A stretch of DNA of 64,000 nt, taken from positions 868,001-932,000 of the forward strand of contig JAJOHG010000002.1 of assembly GCA_021029095.1 (NCBI GenBank), read 5' to 3'. The notes under the pieces are model-generated. The model was not told the origin of the DNA. It was given only the letters and a program-made list of their open reading frames with translations, and ran no database searches. Every line of letters begins with the position of its first letter. The first letter of the stretch is position 1. Below are positions 54,156 through 64,000 of the stretch, one piece after another. Source of the stretch: Phellopilus nigrolimitatus. Lineage: Eukaryota; Basidiomycota; Agaricomycetes; Hymenochaetales; Hymenochaetaceae. The translations under genes were made by a program, and so were the position numbers.

Positions 54156-55959
54156 TTACTCCCAGTCACTGTCCCCTTCTTCCTCACCCTCCTCGTCCTC
54201 GTCCTCGTCCTCATCCTCATCCTCATCCTCATCTTCATCTTCCTCGTCTTCGTCCTCGTCGTCCTCGTCGTCCTCACCCTCCTTTTCTTCCTCCTTACCC
54301 TTTGCCTCCTTTGTCACTGGCGGAGCCTTAGCTTTCACATCAGCGACACTCGTGGCCGACACGACATCATACCCATCACTGCTCTCTCTCGGGCTCGTGT
54401 TCGAGGGCGAAGTGACTATGGAGCTCGGATACGAGGCCAGAGCGCTCGTTTTGACAACCGGCTGGAGGGTATCGCTCGACGCGCGTGCCTTATCGAGGGC
54501 GCCTTGCGCCGTCGATGCCGAACCCTTGCCGGTAATCGAGACTGCGATTGGGGGCGTGGCGCTGTCGTCCTCGTCGTCCTCCCAGCTGAAGTCTTCGTCA
54601 TTCTCTGTCGAACCCGACGCTGGAGTGTATTGTCAGTTAAGCGTGCGAGAATGTTCAATAGTAAGGAAAGTTCTGCGATTACCTGCCAATAACTCTTTCC
54701 GCTTCTCCTCGTCCTTCTCAATCTGATGCACTCTAAAGAAATAACGAGTCCAGAATGTGACCGAATCCATAGACGACGGCACTAAAGCACTGTCAGTTTA
54801 AAATCAATACTGACAAAAAAAGTCAAAACATTACCTAGTGTATCCCGCGTAGCTCGCAGAACGTCGCCATCTTCCTTCAGGGAGAGGGCTAAGGTATCCT
54901 TAGCTCGTTCCACCCAGTAGGGCGACTCTATACCACCTTCTTTCGACTCAATCTCATCCTTAAACCAGGCTTCGTACAGCTCCTTCACGTGGTCATACTC
55001 TGCAGGATCCTGCTTGATCACTTCAGGATCGCGCTTTAGCTGTGCAAGCATCGCAGCCGCACGCGAACCCGCCAGCCTGTACTGCGCCTGCGCGGCTGTC
55101 TCTCTCCCTTTCCTTTCGCCCTCCCCCCAGTGAGAGATCCCGGTTCCCAGGCCCCGCCGACCCGATCGACGGCGGCATCATCACGACTCCTACACCCATT
55201 CCATCGAACACCACGTCCGCTTCGCCTGAGCCCCCTTCCTCAGGAGGGATGACCTTTACCGCTTCCCTGATGTATTCCCCCGCATCCTTTAGTAACGCCT
55301 CACTCCTGTGCACGTACTCCTCTGCTTGTGCGCGCGTGACGCCCTGCACGCGTGCGAACTCCGTGCCTGAGCGTCGCGCGGAGCTGCGCGAGGTCGGCGG
55401 CCGAGGGGACGTGCAGGAGCCCAGAGTCCTTCAGCGACTGCAGGCAGGTTACGCTCGAGTGTTTCAGAGATGTTCGGTGGTAGAGACGATTGAACGCGTG
55501 CGAGGAGCGCCTGGAACGGCGAGGATTCGGAGGAGAGCGAAGAACGCGGGACCTCTCTCTCATTACTGAGTGGCGAGTCCGCGGTAGCATCATCAGACGA
55601 CGCAGGGGCAGAAGATCCCGCTCCTTGGCCCTCTTCTGTTGAGATCCTCGACGAGGACGCGACGGGCTCATTCGTCAGCTTTCCAATCTCTTTCTGAGCC
55701 TGGGCAACGACAGACGTGAAGTCCTTGCGGGCGTACTCAAGGGCGACTTGGCTCTGAAACGGCGTGATTTACTCAAGTGCACCTGTCTGCTCACGAGCAG
55801 CAAGCATACCTGCTGTCTGAACCCGCCCCATAGCTTCCCCAGTTGACCGACGACTTGCGTCACCTCTTCGTTCAGCGTGGGTTCCAGTGCGTCCTCGACA
55901 GCCGTCTCCGGTGGCGTAGCGCTGGCGGTTCTCGATAGTTCAAAGTCGAAGAAGTTCAT
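54156..55959 (-). CDS. BSD-domain protein (Dos2/SYAP1-like)
   Basis: Start MNFFDFELSRTASATPPETA, then LNEEVTQVVGQLGKLWGGFR, a helix usual at the start of this family. A Ser-rich linker and coiled region (AEEYVHRSEALLKDAGEYIR) follow. The BSD domain spans about 55050-54700: EYDHVKELYEAWFKDEIESK, ESPYWVERAKDTLALSLKED, then across an intron MDSVTFWTRYFFRVHQIEKD with the signature aromatic pair. The tail is almost pure Asp/Glu and ends GDSDWE. BSD proteins act in transcription, ubiquitin handling or signalling; the exact job is unknown. In the middle (about 55460-55100) the protein-like reading moves through all three frames (LQSLKDSGLLHVPSAADLAQ, then EFARVQGVTRAQAEEY, then AAQAQYRLAGSRAAAMLAQL) with no good introns between. 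Confidence 0.72.
54177..54295. repeat. compound CTC/GTC trinucleotide microsatellite coding for poly-Asp/Glu
   Basis: Interrupted TCCTCG, TCATCC and TCGTCC words give an acidic run of about 40 residues on the minus strand at the end of the BSD protein. Such tracts vary in length between strains. Confidence 0.85.
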
Positions 55960-57695
55960 GGTATATGTTGCTTCTCCAGGCAGCAATTAGAGCATATAAA
56001 TGTGGGGGATAGTAGTAGTGCAGTTCAATGTCAATGTAATCAGTTTGAGTTGCGCTTGGTAGTAAGGTCACGGTTATAACTCGACTGCGGCCCGCAGGTG
56101 TAAGAAGTCACCCAATTCGGACGATGTGGCGACGTCGATCTCACTTTGCTTCTCTCCTATCTCACAGGGAGCTTGCCAGACCTTGCTGCATTTCATAAAA
56201 TGCATATCTGAAGTACGATACATAATCCTATTCTACAAATTCTGAAAATTTATGTTTTGCCTGCAATTCCCACACACCACTGAGTTATCGTTTTTACCAC
56301 TTGTAGAAATTTCCCATGGATTTTCCCTGGTCCGTTCATTCACTGCTGGAGTTTATAAGTCTATCGTGTGGTGCCAGAATACTGGTTTCATGGATATCAC
56401 AGTGTCTCTTATATTCTTCCCCAACGAATGTGAGTCAAAAATACATTCCTCTTTGAAACAAGCGATGTGGATGGAGTCAGATCTCTTTCAGCTCGGGCTG
56501 GAGAACTGACAGTCAAACTTGCTGGAAAATAGCCAGGGAAAATCAGCATTTCCTGTAGAACGAAGACTGCTGCTGCCCAGCTCTGAGCTGATGACGGGCG
56601 TGCTTTCGCGCTACTGGGCGGCTTACAAAGGAGCCTAGATCTTCGTTTGTGACACAACACGGACCGTTCCTGTTCTTTCTGTTGATGTTCGTTTTGCGTT
56701 TAGTGCAACCTGCTCATAAGTCATCCACTTCTACATTCTCTCGCATGGACAAATTGTCGAAAGATAATCTGAGAAGGACGGGTAGCTTTAATGCTCACAT
56801 TAGTGCTGCCGGAAGGTGAGGCGACCTTAAGGTAGTTTTCACCTTACTTTATGTTCTAACGGAACCTTAAGGTACTAAGGTGGATTTTTTACCGGAAAAA
56901 GCTGTAAGGTGACCACCTTAACGACCTCAGGTGATTAAGGTGCTTACAATTTCCTTAAGGTCATCTTGACCTCACCTTCCGGCAGCACTAGCTCACATAA
57001 TACATATGAACCGCAAAAAAAGATTTCAGACAAATTGTTGTGGGTAAAATAAAAATGGGTCTCTAGGGTTAGAATTACATATATGGAGCTTTTGCACGGG
57101 TCAATGAGTCACACAGAGATCGGGCTGGTGTCTTTTTCTAATGCTAATAGAGCACCATTGTCTCATACAACCTACTCTCGAGCCGTCTTACATGCTGTGA
57201 CCTCCGGCGATATTGAAGTGCACTCTGGAGCAATAAATTTGGGCCGTACGGCGAACTCAAGTTCTCCAAAACTATCCCACAACAAGAGGGCACTTCGGAA
57301 ATGATAGATGCAATCCAATTAGTATATTGAAATGCTTGCTGGAATGCTGCTCTTGGCGCAGTACTAGTCCAGTTTCCCGGAAAAGCCCCTAATTTAAATT
57401 ATGTACTTTTTCCGATCAAAATAATTGGTTCCATCGTCCTCCTTGCTTTCCCAAGGTCACGCGATGGGGGAAGACTTTTTTCTCAGTTGTAAACAGGATT
57501 AAACTGGATAAGTCATTATGGTGGCCAGCTAGTTGATTGTAACACAATATTTTAATGAAAATTTGTGGCTCTGTGGCTGTGCAAACGATCATGGAGTATG
57601 ATGTCATTGATCGGCGATCATGCTTGAAAATAGGCAATATGTAAACTCGAAGTGCGTCTCAACTCCAGTTACCCACATCCACGAGTACTCCCATA
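55960..57695. other. intergenic, holds the MITE
   Basis: About 1.7 kb between the BSD gene start and the next gene. Apart from the 190-bp element at 56801-56990 I see nothing with domains. Frames at 56252-56509 and 57083-57304 have no recognisable product. Confidence 0.5.
56801..56990. mobile_element. hAT-type MITE, 190 bp
   Basis: Perfect 20-bp terminal inverted repeats: TAGTGCTGCCGGAAGGTGAG at 56801-56820 and its exact reverse complement at 56971-56990. The element is flanked by identical 8-bp duplications GCTCACAT at 56793-56800 and 56991-56998. The tip TAGTG fits the YARNG rule of hAT ends, and 8 bp is the hAT duplication length. Inside, the words ACCTTA, AAGGTG and the palindrome CCTTAAGG recur on both strands, as expected of transposase-binding repeats. 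There is no coding capacity, so a full-length hAT elsewhere in the genome would have to move it. Perfect ends suggest a young insertion. Confidence 0.93.
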
Positions 57696-58221
57696 ATGTC
57701 GACCTCATCGTATCCGACCCAAAAGTCTTCGGACAACGGCACTCTTGGAAATTACCCTCCCCCCGACGACAGTGAGTGCTGTTACGTTTTGCGCTCACTC
57801 TTCTTCGGCGCTGACCGGACGGAACAGCGACCTCGGAAGGCGGATACGGCGGGCAGTCGTTCGCGCCTGTCGCTCAACGCGGACTCATCGACCAGACTAC
57901 GGACGGACAGCCGCTCGGCAACGAACTTCAGGACGCGGTGCAGGGCACAGATGAGCCGAGCCAGCGGCAGTACAAGGCCGAACAGAGTGCGTAGCTGTCT
58001 CTCTCCTGTTTCGAACTCGGGCTGACTTTTATGTGCCCGCTTGTGTGGCGGCAATCGTTCCAGAACGCCAGGGCCAGGGTCTGAACCCGTATGGCGGCGA
58101 TTCCTTCGAGAACAGGGAAGATGCAGGCGCACGCATCGCCTCATCTGTCGCAGACACACGCGCGAGGAAGTTCGAGAGTGGGCCCGCTGCGTCGAACGAC
58201 CAGGACGCCGGTGCACAGTAG
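57696..58221 (+). CDS. small hydrophilic hypothetical protein
   Basis: Not recognised. Three exons: MSTSSYPTQKSSDNGTLGNY with PPPDD, then TSEGGYGGQSFAPVAQRGLI, DQTTDGQPLGNELQDAVQGT and RQYKAEQ, then RQGQGLNPYGGDSFENREDA, GARIASSVADTRARKFE and a TAG after DAGAQ. Donors GTGAGT and GTGCGT and two CAG acceptors keep a single frame, so the gene is well supported although only about 120-135 residues. Gly/Gln/Ser/Asp-rich, no Trp, no membrane span, probably disordered. Composition recalls stress or desiccation-type hydrophilic proteins, but that is only an impression. Confidence 0.68.
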
Positions 58222-58554
58222 TTATAAAACCAGTAGTAAACAGTAGAATCCTTTCAGAATGTGTTCTTGCCATCCTTGGATGTACTTAAAATAATCTGGT
58301 TCTCGCAGAATGTTGCCGCGCTGAATGGTACAGAAGAAAATCGCGCGGATATTGTTATTACAAAGGCAGAAATCTCATAAACGAAAGACAGAAACAACCA
58401 AACAGAGAACCCTTTGGGTACCAATATTCCCGGCGTTAAAATACATTGTTCATAGCTCCTTTTCAGACGACAAAAGTGAAAGTCACGATGGATTGTCGAA
58501 ATTTTTGATTTTGATTAGATGGTCGCAGATCCAGCTTGCACCGAGTCTCCTAAC

Positions 58555-60020
58555 CTAAGCTGAAACAGCGATAGGGCGCGGGCTCGCTATGGTCTCCATC
58601 CCCACAGTCGACACCTCCAATTCATCGGGGTCGGAGCGAAGGAGCATATCCGCGCGGCACTCAGCGACGAAGTCGGTGAACATCTGCATGAGTATTGGAG
58701 ATGAGCAAGACCAAAGGAGCGAATAGCGCAAACACGCACCTCGATGGTGTCGAGAGGCCCACCGGCGGACTCAGGGTGGAACTGGACACCCCAGACCTTT
58801 CTTCCAGACTCGGCAGTGGACTTTATACCCTCGACCGATGAGTCATTACAGTTAATGAAAAACGGTTCCCACCCGGCAGGGAATGGGTCCGAGAGCTTGA
58901 GTGCGTATTGGTGATTTTGACTACGAAGAGAAAAGTCAGCATACCAATCCGAATTCGAGAAGAAACTAGTGGTGAGTATACCTTGTCACATAAACCCGTC
59001 CAGCCTTAATCGAGCCAGACGACGCAAGCGCGAGGACAGGTTGGTTATGACCACGGTTCCCGAACCTCATGCGATACGCGTCAAGACCAGCCGCTATCCC
59101 AATGACTTGGTGACCCATGCAGATACCAAACACTGGGCGATCCCACTCGAGCAACGTGCGACGCAAGTTTAACGCAGCTTCCATGCACTTTTGTGGATCG
59201 CCGGGCCCATTGGTAAGAAAGAGCCCGTCGAAATCGTCGCGGACCGTGTTGAAGTCAAAGTTCCATGGAAGCACAGTGACAGCGACGTTTCGGCGGACGA
59301 GCGAGCGCAGGATGTTAGCCTTGGCGCCGAAGTCAAGTACGGCAATCTTAACGTCACCAGTCGGGTTGAGCACGTAGGGAACCTTGGTTGAAACTTGGTC
59401 GACGAGATTTTCCGTTGTCGGGTCCCAGTACTCATGTTCAGCAGGAGCAAGAGAGGAGACGTCTTTGCCAACAGCGAGGCGGCCAAGCGTGGTACCTTGA
59501 TTTCGAAGAATGGTAGTAATAGCACGCGTGTCGACGCCAGTGATGCCAGGAATGTCGTGACGATTGCACCAGGACGACAATGACTCAACGGCAGTATAGT
59601 GAGAATATTTCTCGGCAAGGTCAGCGACGACGACGGCGGAGCATTGAATCTTCTTCGATTCGAGAAGCATGCCGACGTCACGCGAGTCCAGTGGGGCGTT
59701 ATTTAATGGCACACCATAATTACCGATGAGGGGAGTAGTGAAAACGAGGATCTGGCCGCGATATGACGGGTCGGTCATAGACTCTGTGTCTGTTTGTTCG
59801 ATGTCAGTGGAAGGTCTATGCCCAAGTTAAATGAAAACGCACAAGAAGTGATAGACGTAGAGAAAACTGTTTCTCCCCAGATGCTGCGAGGAGCACCGAA
59901 AGCCTTGCCAGCGAACGATTCACCGGTCTTGAGATGAAGGACAGCAGGATTTGACAGGGCAGCATGGGTCGCAAAGCTGCGGAAGAGGGAAGGGATGCGG
60001 GAAATCGAGCGAATAAGCAT
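58555..60020 (-). CDS. CPA1: carbamoyl-phosphate synthase, arginine-specific small subunit
   Basis: Glutaminase subunit that hands ammonia to the large subunit for carbamoyl phosphate in arginine synthesis. The N-terminus (MLIRSISRIPSLFRSFATHA) is a mitochondrial targeting peptide. Then LHLKTGESFAGKAFGAPRSI, TDPSYRGQILVFTTPLIGNY, ESLSSWCNRHDIPGITGVDT and AITTILRNQGTTLGRLAVG. The class I glutamine amidotransferase half has AVLDFGAKANILRSL, FDGLFLTNGPGDPQ, the nucleophile VFGICMGHQVIG and WGVQFHPESAGGPLDTIEMF with catalytic His and Glu. Cys-His-Glu complete, so it should be active. Two intron positions are clear (near 59790 and 58980-58920). The end ASPRPIAVSA precedes a TAG at 58555-58557. The large subunit is not in this window. 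Confidence 0.94.
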
Positions 60021-60340
60021 GACTGCTAATTTTTAATGGCCAAGGAGAGAGAAAATAAGGTCACTAAGATAACTGCAGAAAGAATGCTATATGAGCACAA
60101 CGAATAGAGAAATGAAAAGAAGAAAAAGACACATAACTCGTCTCGAGTACTTTGAGTAAAAATCATATACTTGAGCTGCGTGCTCCAAGGTTGGGGATGG
60201 ACGTAGACGACGTTAAAAAAAACGAGTCACGAGCAAAAAAAATGTATTGACGCGTGTCACGTGAGATTATGTCATCAAACGCGAATCTTTGTTCTCCGCT
60301 GGCTCTTCTCCGTTTACTACTTCCTAGTCGTATACGGTGA
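60021..60340. promoter_or_regulatory. divergent promoter, CPA1 / XPG-like nuclease
   Basis: The 320 bp between opposed starts hold A-rich sequence near CPA1 and a GTCACGTGAG word (a CACGTG E-box) at about 60257-60266, a common site for bHLH factors. A 65-codon upstream frame on the minus strand (60163-60360) has no conserved peptide. Confidence 0.45.
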
Positions 60341-62242
60341 ATGGGAGTACAGGGTCTCACTCCATTCCTTCAGAAATTCTGGTGAACCATCTCTTATCGC
60401 GCAGGAGGATGAGCATCAATGACCTTTTTATGACAGTCCTGAAGTCATAAAAATACACCCTGAACGCTTTCGAGGTTTCAACGGAAAGACCATCGCTATG
60501 TGCGTTTCTTTCTCCAAGTTTCTCGGCATTGCCTAATGTCCAGAAACAATCAGAGATGGTACTCTTATTACTCAGCGGCTACACTTTTCTCAAACTCCCC
60601 ATCAATACAAACACGTTCTAGGTTGGTACAGACTCATATCAGAGCTGAATGAGAACAATGTTCGCGCCATCTGTGTTTTCGACGGCAAGCAACGCTCGGC
60701 TGCGAAGACCCTTGAGGTATGTGCTATATGTTTAACGCACTTGGGCTTGTTTTAATGGAGATTTCAGATTGAAAGACGCAAAAATATCCGTCGACTCGGC
60801 TGCGCGCGCGGCAGCATAGAGAACGAACGTCTAGCTCGCCTACAAAAACTGAAAACATTACTAAAACCATACCAGGAGCTTCCTTTGCAACCACCACTTA
60901 GCACAGTAACCTTTCTGAAAGAACCGAAATCGCAACCCGTACCGAAATCACCTCCAGCGTTGGAGGACTGGGATCCTACACCGGTCATTGACTACCTGCA
61001 TGTAGAAGACCTGCATGTAGAAGACCTACATATTGCTGTTGTGCCTGCTCAAGATGTTCAAGAAGATGATTTCCGACCCATTCCTTACGAAGATCCTGCG
61101 AGCCATGCACCCGGCGATCTTATCGAGTTCGACGATTTGACATGGATCGGACCGTACGATGTCCGTGACCAAGATTTTGCACCTTCTCTTCACGAGGAGA
61201 AATCATTACAGGCCCAGACTCCCGAAGAAATTTCTACGGAGCTTGCCGCTCTTTATCAAGGCTATCAATCCTCTGTCAAACCCGCTCTAGTACTTCCATC
61301 GTCCGATCCGACTGTAGTTCCTTCCAAGGAGGATGTGTCTGAATCAAAATTACAAACACTTCTCACCCAAGAAGAAGGACAGCTGTGGTCTCAAATCGTG
61401 TCACCAATCGCGGAACCGGAAGATGCGGACGCGTCGCAGACACTCACAGACCTCATCGACCGTAGCCAGGTCTTGTCCTCAAGTTACGAACGGAGGAATA
61501 GGCCGCCTTCGCGGGAGACTTATGAGCAGAGCAAGCTAATTTTGGACGCGTTGGGGGTGCCATGCGTAGATTGCGACGGTCCTTATGAAGCAGAAGCGCT
61601 AGCCTCGTCTCTTGTCCATCACGGGTTTGCCGACTACGTCGCGAGCGAGGACACTGTGAGTCACTCTTGCTGCTCCAACTTTACCATGCTAAGATATATG
61701 CATAGGATGTCCTAGTTTTCGATGCACCTCTTCTGCGTAACGTTTCCTCACGGCGCGGTGAGCTCATGTGCATCTCCGGCGCCGGCGTACGGACCGCGTT
61801 AGAGCTTTCGCGCGAGTCCTTCGTTGATTTCGCACTGCTCCTAGGCACAGACTTCACAACGCGCGTACCCAAGCTCGGCCCTACGCGGGCGTTGCGTTTC
61901 CTCCGTGCTCATGCGCGCATTGAAAGTGTGCTTGTGCACGAGCCGCAGTACTTACCACCTGATGCCCAAGCAACGCAGACGTACCTCGCTCAAGTTGAGC
62001 GTGCACGCCACGTATTTAACACACTGCCACCTGTACCCGATTGGGACGTGCTTTCGCCTCGGCCGGGCGATGAAGAAAAGGTCGCCGAGCTGTTGCGCCA
62101 CTTTAAGCTCTCGAGGGCAGTGGCTGACGCGGATTGGGATCCACAAGCGTCGCTGACAGGGAATTATTACGGGGATGACCCGTTTGGTGAAGGGAGTGTA
62201 ATCGGATTTCCTGGGTATGGGGAATGTATAGACTTATCTTGA
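60341..62242 (+). CDS. XPG/FEN1-family structure-specific nuclease-like protein
   Basis: Start MGVQGLTPFLQKF spliced to CPEVIKIHPERFRGFNGKTI, AIDGTLITQRLHFSQTPHQY, KHVLGWYRLISELNENNVRA and ICVFDGKQRSAAKTLE: the XPG N-terminal domain with its metal-binding Asp residues (AIDG, FDGK). A spacer of about 190 residues follows, with acidic and Pro-rich parts. The XPG-I domain reads ALGVPCVDCDGPYEAEALAS and YVASEDTDVLVFDAPLLRN, with the E.E and D.D acidic clusters. The helix-hairpin region has DFALLLGTDFTTRVPKLGPT. The long spacer and absence of a PCNA-binding end differ from FEN1; it is closer to the fungal PIN-like nucleases of unassigned role. All introns are short. Five-residue HVEDL is repeated in the spacer. 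Confidence 0.85.
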
Positions 62243-62451
62243 AAGTTTCGTCCGGCTGCTTACTCTCAATCATTATCCACAATGTATTTTAACCTCAGCA
62301 TATTCTGAACTGCAAAATTACATAACGTCCATTATCCATTACTAGCAAGAGTTTAAGAAATGTAAGCAAACGTTCTAGCCAAAATACACAGAGCAAATCA
62401 GACATAGCTTGGAATTGTGAAAACGACGAACAATCAAATTGCGACTTTTGT

Positions 62452-64000
62452 TTAGGAGCGGGATTCAAGATAAGACAAAAGGGACGCAAACGCTTTTCGA
62501 GGCTTGGACAGCTTGCTGCCTGCCCTCTTCTCTTTTGGGATACTGAACTGGCCATCACTATCTGAATCAGAACCAGATGACGACGATTCCTCATCGTCCG
62601 CGCCAGTACCAGCACCGGTACCTCGCGTACCGCTGGCTAACGATGTTACAGGCGCAAGCGGAAATGATGGGTGAGGCGTTGCGGCCGGTGAAAAGAGATC
62701 CTGACGTGCTGCGATGTCATTCAAGCTGGGAAACGTGTTTAGCGATGGATGCGGTGCGCGAGCATGTATCTGTTTTCCTGTCACATTCCCTTTGTCTGCA
62801 TCAGAGTCTTCTGCAGAGTCTCCGACATCCGACGAGGGGGAAGATGCTGTGCGGACAAGGTCCAAGTTCGCTCCTAGTATTCCTTCAGCGGCTGGAAGAG
62901 GCAAAACTGCAGGACTACCATCCGCGCGGATGTCGTCATTAATGGAACCTTCTACCTCCGTCGTCGACGCACTCTTCCTCTCCAGTTCAGCGCCGACACG
63001 GCCGTGAAACGTGTTCAGCGATGGACGCGGTGCGCGAGCATGTATCTGTTTCCCTGTCACATTCCCTTTGTCTGCGTCAGAGTCTTCTGCAAAGTCTCCG
63101 GCATCCGGCGAGGCGGAAGACGCTGTGCGGACAAGGTCCAAGTTCGCTCCTAGTATTCCTTCAGCGGCTGGAAGAGGCGAAACCGCAGGACTATCGTCCG
63201 CACGAATGTCGTTATTAATGGAGCCTTCTACCTCCGTCGTCGACGCACTCTTCCCCTCAAGTTCAGCGGCGACACGTGCAGTGCTCTCCTCGCTATTGTC
63301 GGGCGTCATTCCACGGGCGTAGCTTGTCCTTTTATCTAAGGCTTTAGAGCTATCAATATCGACCATCTGGTCGATTTTAGAGTCGGAATCAGGTTGAGAT
63401 GTAGCCCCCACAAGCGACGGATTACATATCAATTTTCTGTGCCCAACTTGAGAAAGGGAAGTTAACGGAATCACAACTTCAACTTCACGCTTTTGTTTCA
63501 GCCTGCGCAGCCTTCCAGCTATGCTAGGGCTGTTATCCCTCTCTTTTTCTTCAACTATAGGCGGGCGTTGTTCCTTCCGTTGTTGCGTAGTAGGCTTTGA
63601 TAGCTCTTGGACAGCCGTACCTTGGCTACTAGGATCAACAGAGAGTGAGCGAGGTGTATTGTACCGTAGGGGTTTGATGATGGGGGTAAACTCCGCATGG
63701 GACTCATCGATTCCATCTATCTCTCCGGGTACCGGTGAATTGACACTGGTACCTTCCTGGGTGAGAGAAAGATCGTCCGAGACGATATTCAGCGATGCAA
63801 GCCTCCCGAAGCGATCTTTCATTCGCTTGATTGTGCCAGGTGTGCCGGGTAGTGAAACGGATGGCTTGGGAGTAGGCTTGGGAGTAGGAGGGGAATTTGC
63901 CTTGGTCTCTTTGCTCTCCTTGCCCGTAACAGTCTTTGTCTGAGCGCTCTGGGGCGCGGTATCAGGATGGCTAGACACGTCCGGCGTTGCTAGACTCGGC
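62452..64000 (-). CDS. unknown Ser/Pro-rich protein with internal duplication, 5' end outside window
   Basis: An open frame of more than 500 codons that is still open at the right edge (SLATPDVSSHPDTAP), so the start lies beyond it. No intron is needed. The visible part is polar and probably disordered: TPGTIKRMKDRFGRLASLNI, PRSLSVDPSSQG, a basic GRLRRLKQKREVEVVIPLTS, then two nearly identical 92-residue units (DKGNVTGKQIHARAP and AEGILGANLDLVRTASS in each), then an acidic DDEESSSSGSDSDSDG and a basic end SKPRKAFASLLSYLESRS. KRMKDRF and the basic segments could bind nucleic acid or partners. No catalytic domain is seen in this part, and I cannot name it. Confidence 0.75.
   Translation of the reverse strand, partial: PSLATPDVSSHPDTAPQSAQTKTVTGKESKETKANSPPTPKPTPKPSVSLPGTPGTIKRMKDRFGRLASLNIVSDDLSLTQEGTSVNSPVPGEIDGIDESHAEFTPIIKPLRYNTPRSLSVDPSSQGTAVQELSKPTTQQRKEQRPPIVEEKERDNSPSIAGRLRRLKQKREVEVVIPLTSLSQVGHRKLICNPSLVGATSQPDSDSKIDQMVDIDSSKALDKRTSYARGMTPDNSEESTARVAAELEGKSASTTEVEGSINNDIRADDSPAVSPLPAAEGILGANLDLVRTASSASPDAGDFAEDSDADKGNVTGKQIHARAPRPSLNTFHGRVGAELERKSASTTEVEGSINDDIRADGSPAVLPLPAAEGILGANLDLVRTASSPSSDVGDSAEDSDADKGNVTGKQIHARAPHPSLNTFPSLNDIAARQDLFSPAATPHPSFPLAPVTSLASGTRGTGAGTGADDEESSSSGSDSDSDGQFSIPKEKRAGSKLSKPRKAFASLLSYLESRS
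62731..63282. repeat. tandem duplication, two units of 276 bp
   Basis: Unit one 62731-63006 and unit two 63007-63282, starting AAACGTGTTTAGCGATGGAT and AAACGTGTTCAGCGATGGAC. The two units differ at a small share of positions and have the same length, a multiple of three, so the frame is kept and 92 residues are repeated. Confidence 0.92.

Noticed and set aside
54067..54726. 220-codon plus-strand Ser-rich frame
   Set aside because: The poly-Ser run is the reverse reading of the acidic end of the BSD protein; it is a shadow frame.
60021..60360. Arginine attenuator peptide upstream frame before CPA1
   Set aside because: Fungal CPA1/arg-2 leaders often encode a short conserved peptide ending near DYLSD-LW. 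I read all minus-strand frames here and found no such motif; the 65-codon frame present is unrelated. A spliced leader could still hide it.

Overview
The window is nuclear DNA of a filamentous basidiomycete, probably an agaricomycete. Genes are dense, each broken by many introns of about 50-80 nt with GT(A/G)NGT donors, and exons are GC-richer than the AT-rich gaps. The proteins are eukaryotic and fungal in type: MATA-type HMG box, Set9-type H4K20 methyltransferase, Ted1/Cdc1 phosphoesterase, nucleoplasmin-like FKBP. I saw no tRNA, rRNA, CRISPR array or bacterial operon. Species cannot be given from sequence alone.

Layout. 1-2.5 kb: no gene seen. 2.8-4.5 kb (-): remains of an unrecognised multi-exon gene with an in-frame stop. 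4.7-11.7 kb: palmitoyl-protein thioesterase (-), mitochondrial pyruvate carrier (+), Apq12-like membrane protein (-), a small unknown gene (+), and a CBM5/12 plus DM9 lectin-like protein (-). 13.0-16.7 kb: HMG-box regulator (+) and Ctr copper transporter (+). 17.1-23.6 kb (-): a large SNF2/RING/HIRAN translocase with a PARP-type zinc finger, then Arp2/3 subunit ARPC4. 23.7-29.4 kb: nuclear FKBP (+), chaperonin CCT6 (-), short-chain dehydrogenase (+). 29.4-37.4 kb: an 8-kb gap with no gene I can support. 37.4-41.1 kb (-): Set9/Suv4-20. 41.9-49.6 kb: two UDP-glucose pyrophosphorylase copies in the same orientation on either side of ribosomal protein eS8; the left copy carries two single-base insertions. 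51.4-56.0 kb: Ted1/Cdc1-like phosphoesterase (+) and BSD-domain protein (-). 56.8 kb: a 190-bp hAT-type MITE with perfect terminal repeats and 8-bp target duplication. 57.7-64.0 kb: a small hydrophilic protein (+), CPA1 (-), an XPG/FEN1-like nuclease (+), and a repeat-bearing unknown protein (-) running off the right edge.

Most genes are unrelated housekeeping functions: mitochondria and arginine synthesis, protein folding, cytoskeleton, chromatin and DNA repair, cell-wall sugar supply. No biosynthetic cluster or defence island is apparent. Divergent pairs share short intergenic stretches (PPT1/MPC2, ARPC4/FKBP, CCT6/SDR, CPA1/XPG). The least ordinary items are the MITE, the decaying UGP copy with two introns absent from its sister, the PARP-finger/HIRAN/SNF2/RING architecture, the CBM-DM9 protein, a 276-bp in-frame tandem duplication, and the decayed unknown gene at the left end. 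Exon boundaries were worked out by eye from splice signals and family similarity; most CDS spans give outer limits, with introns inside.
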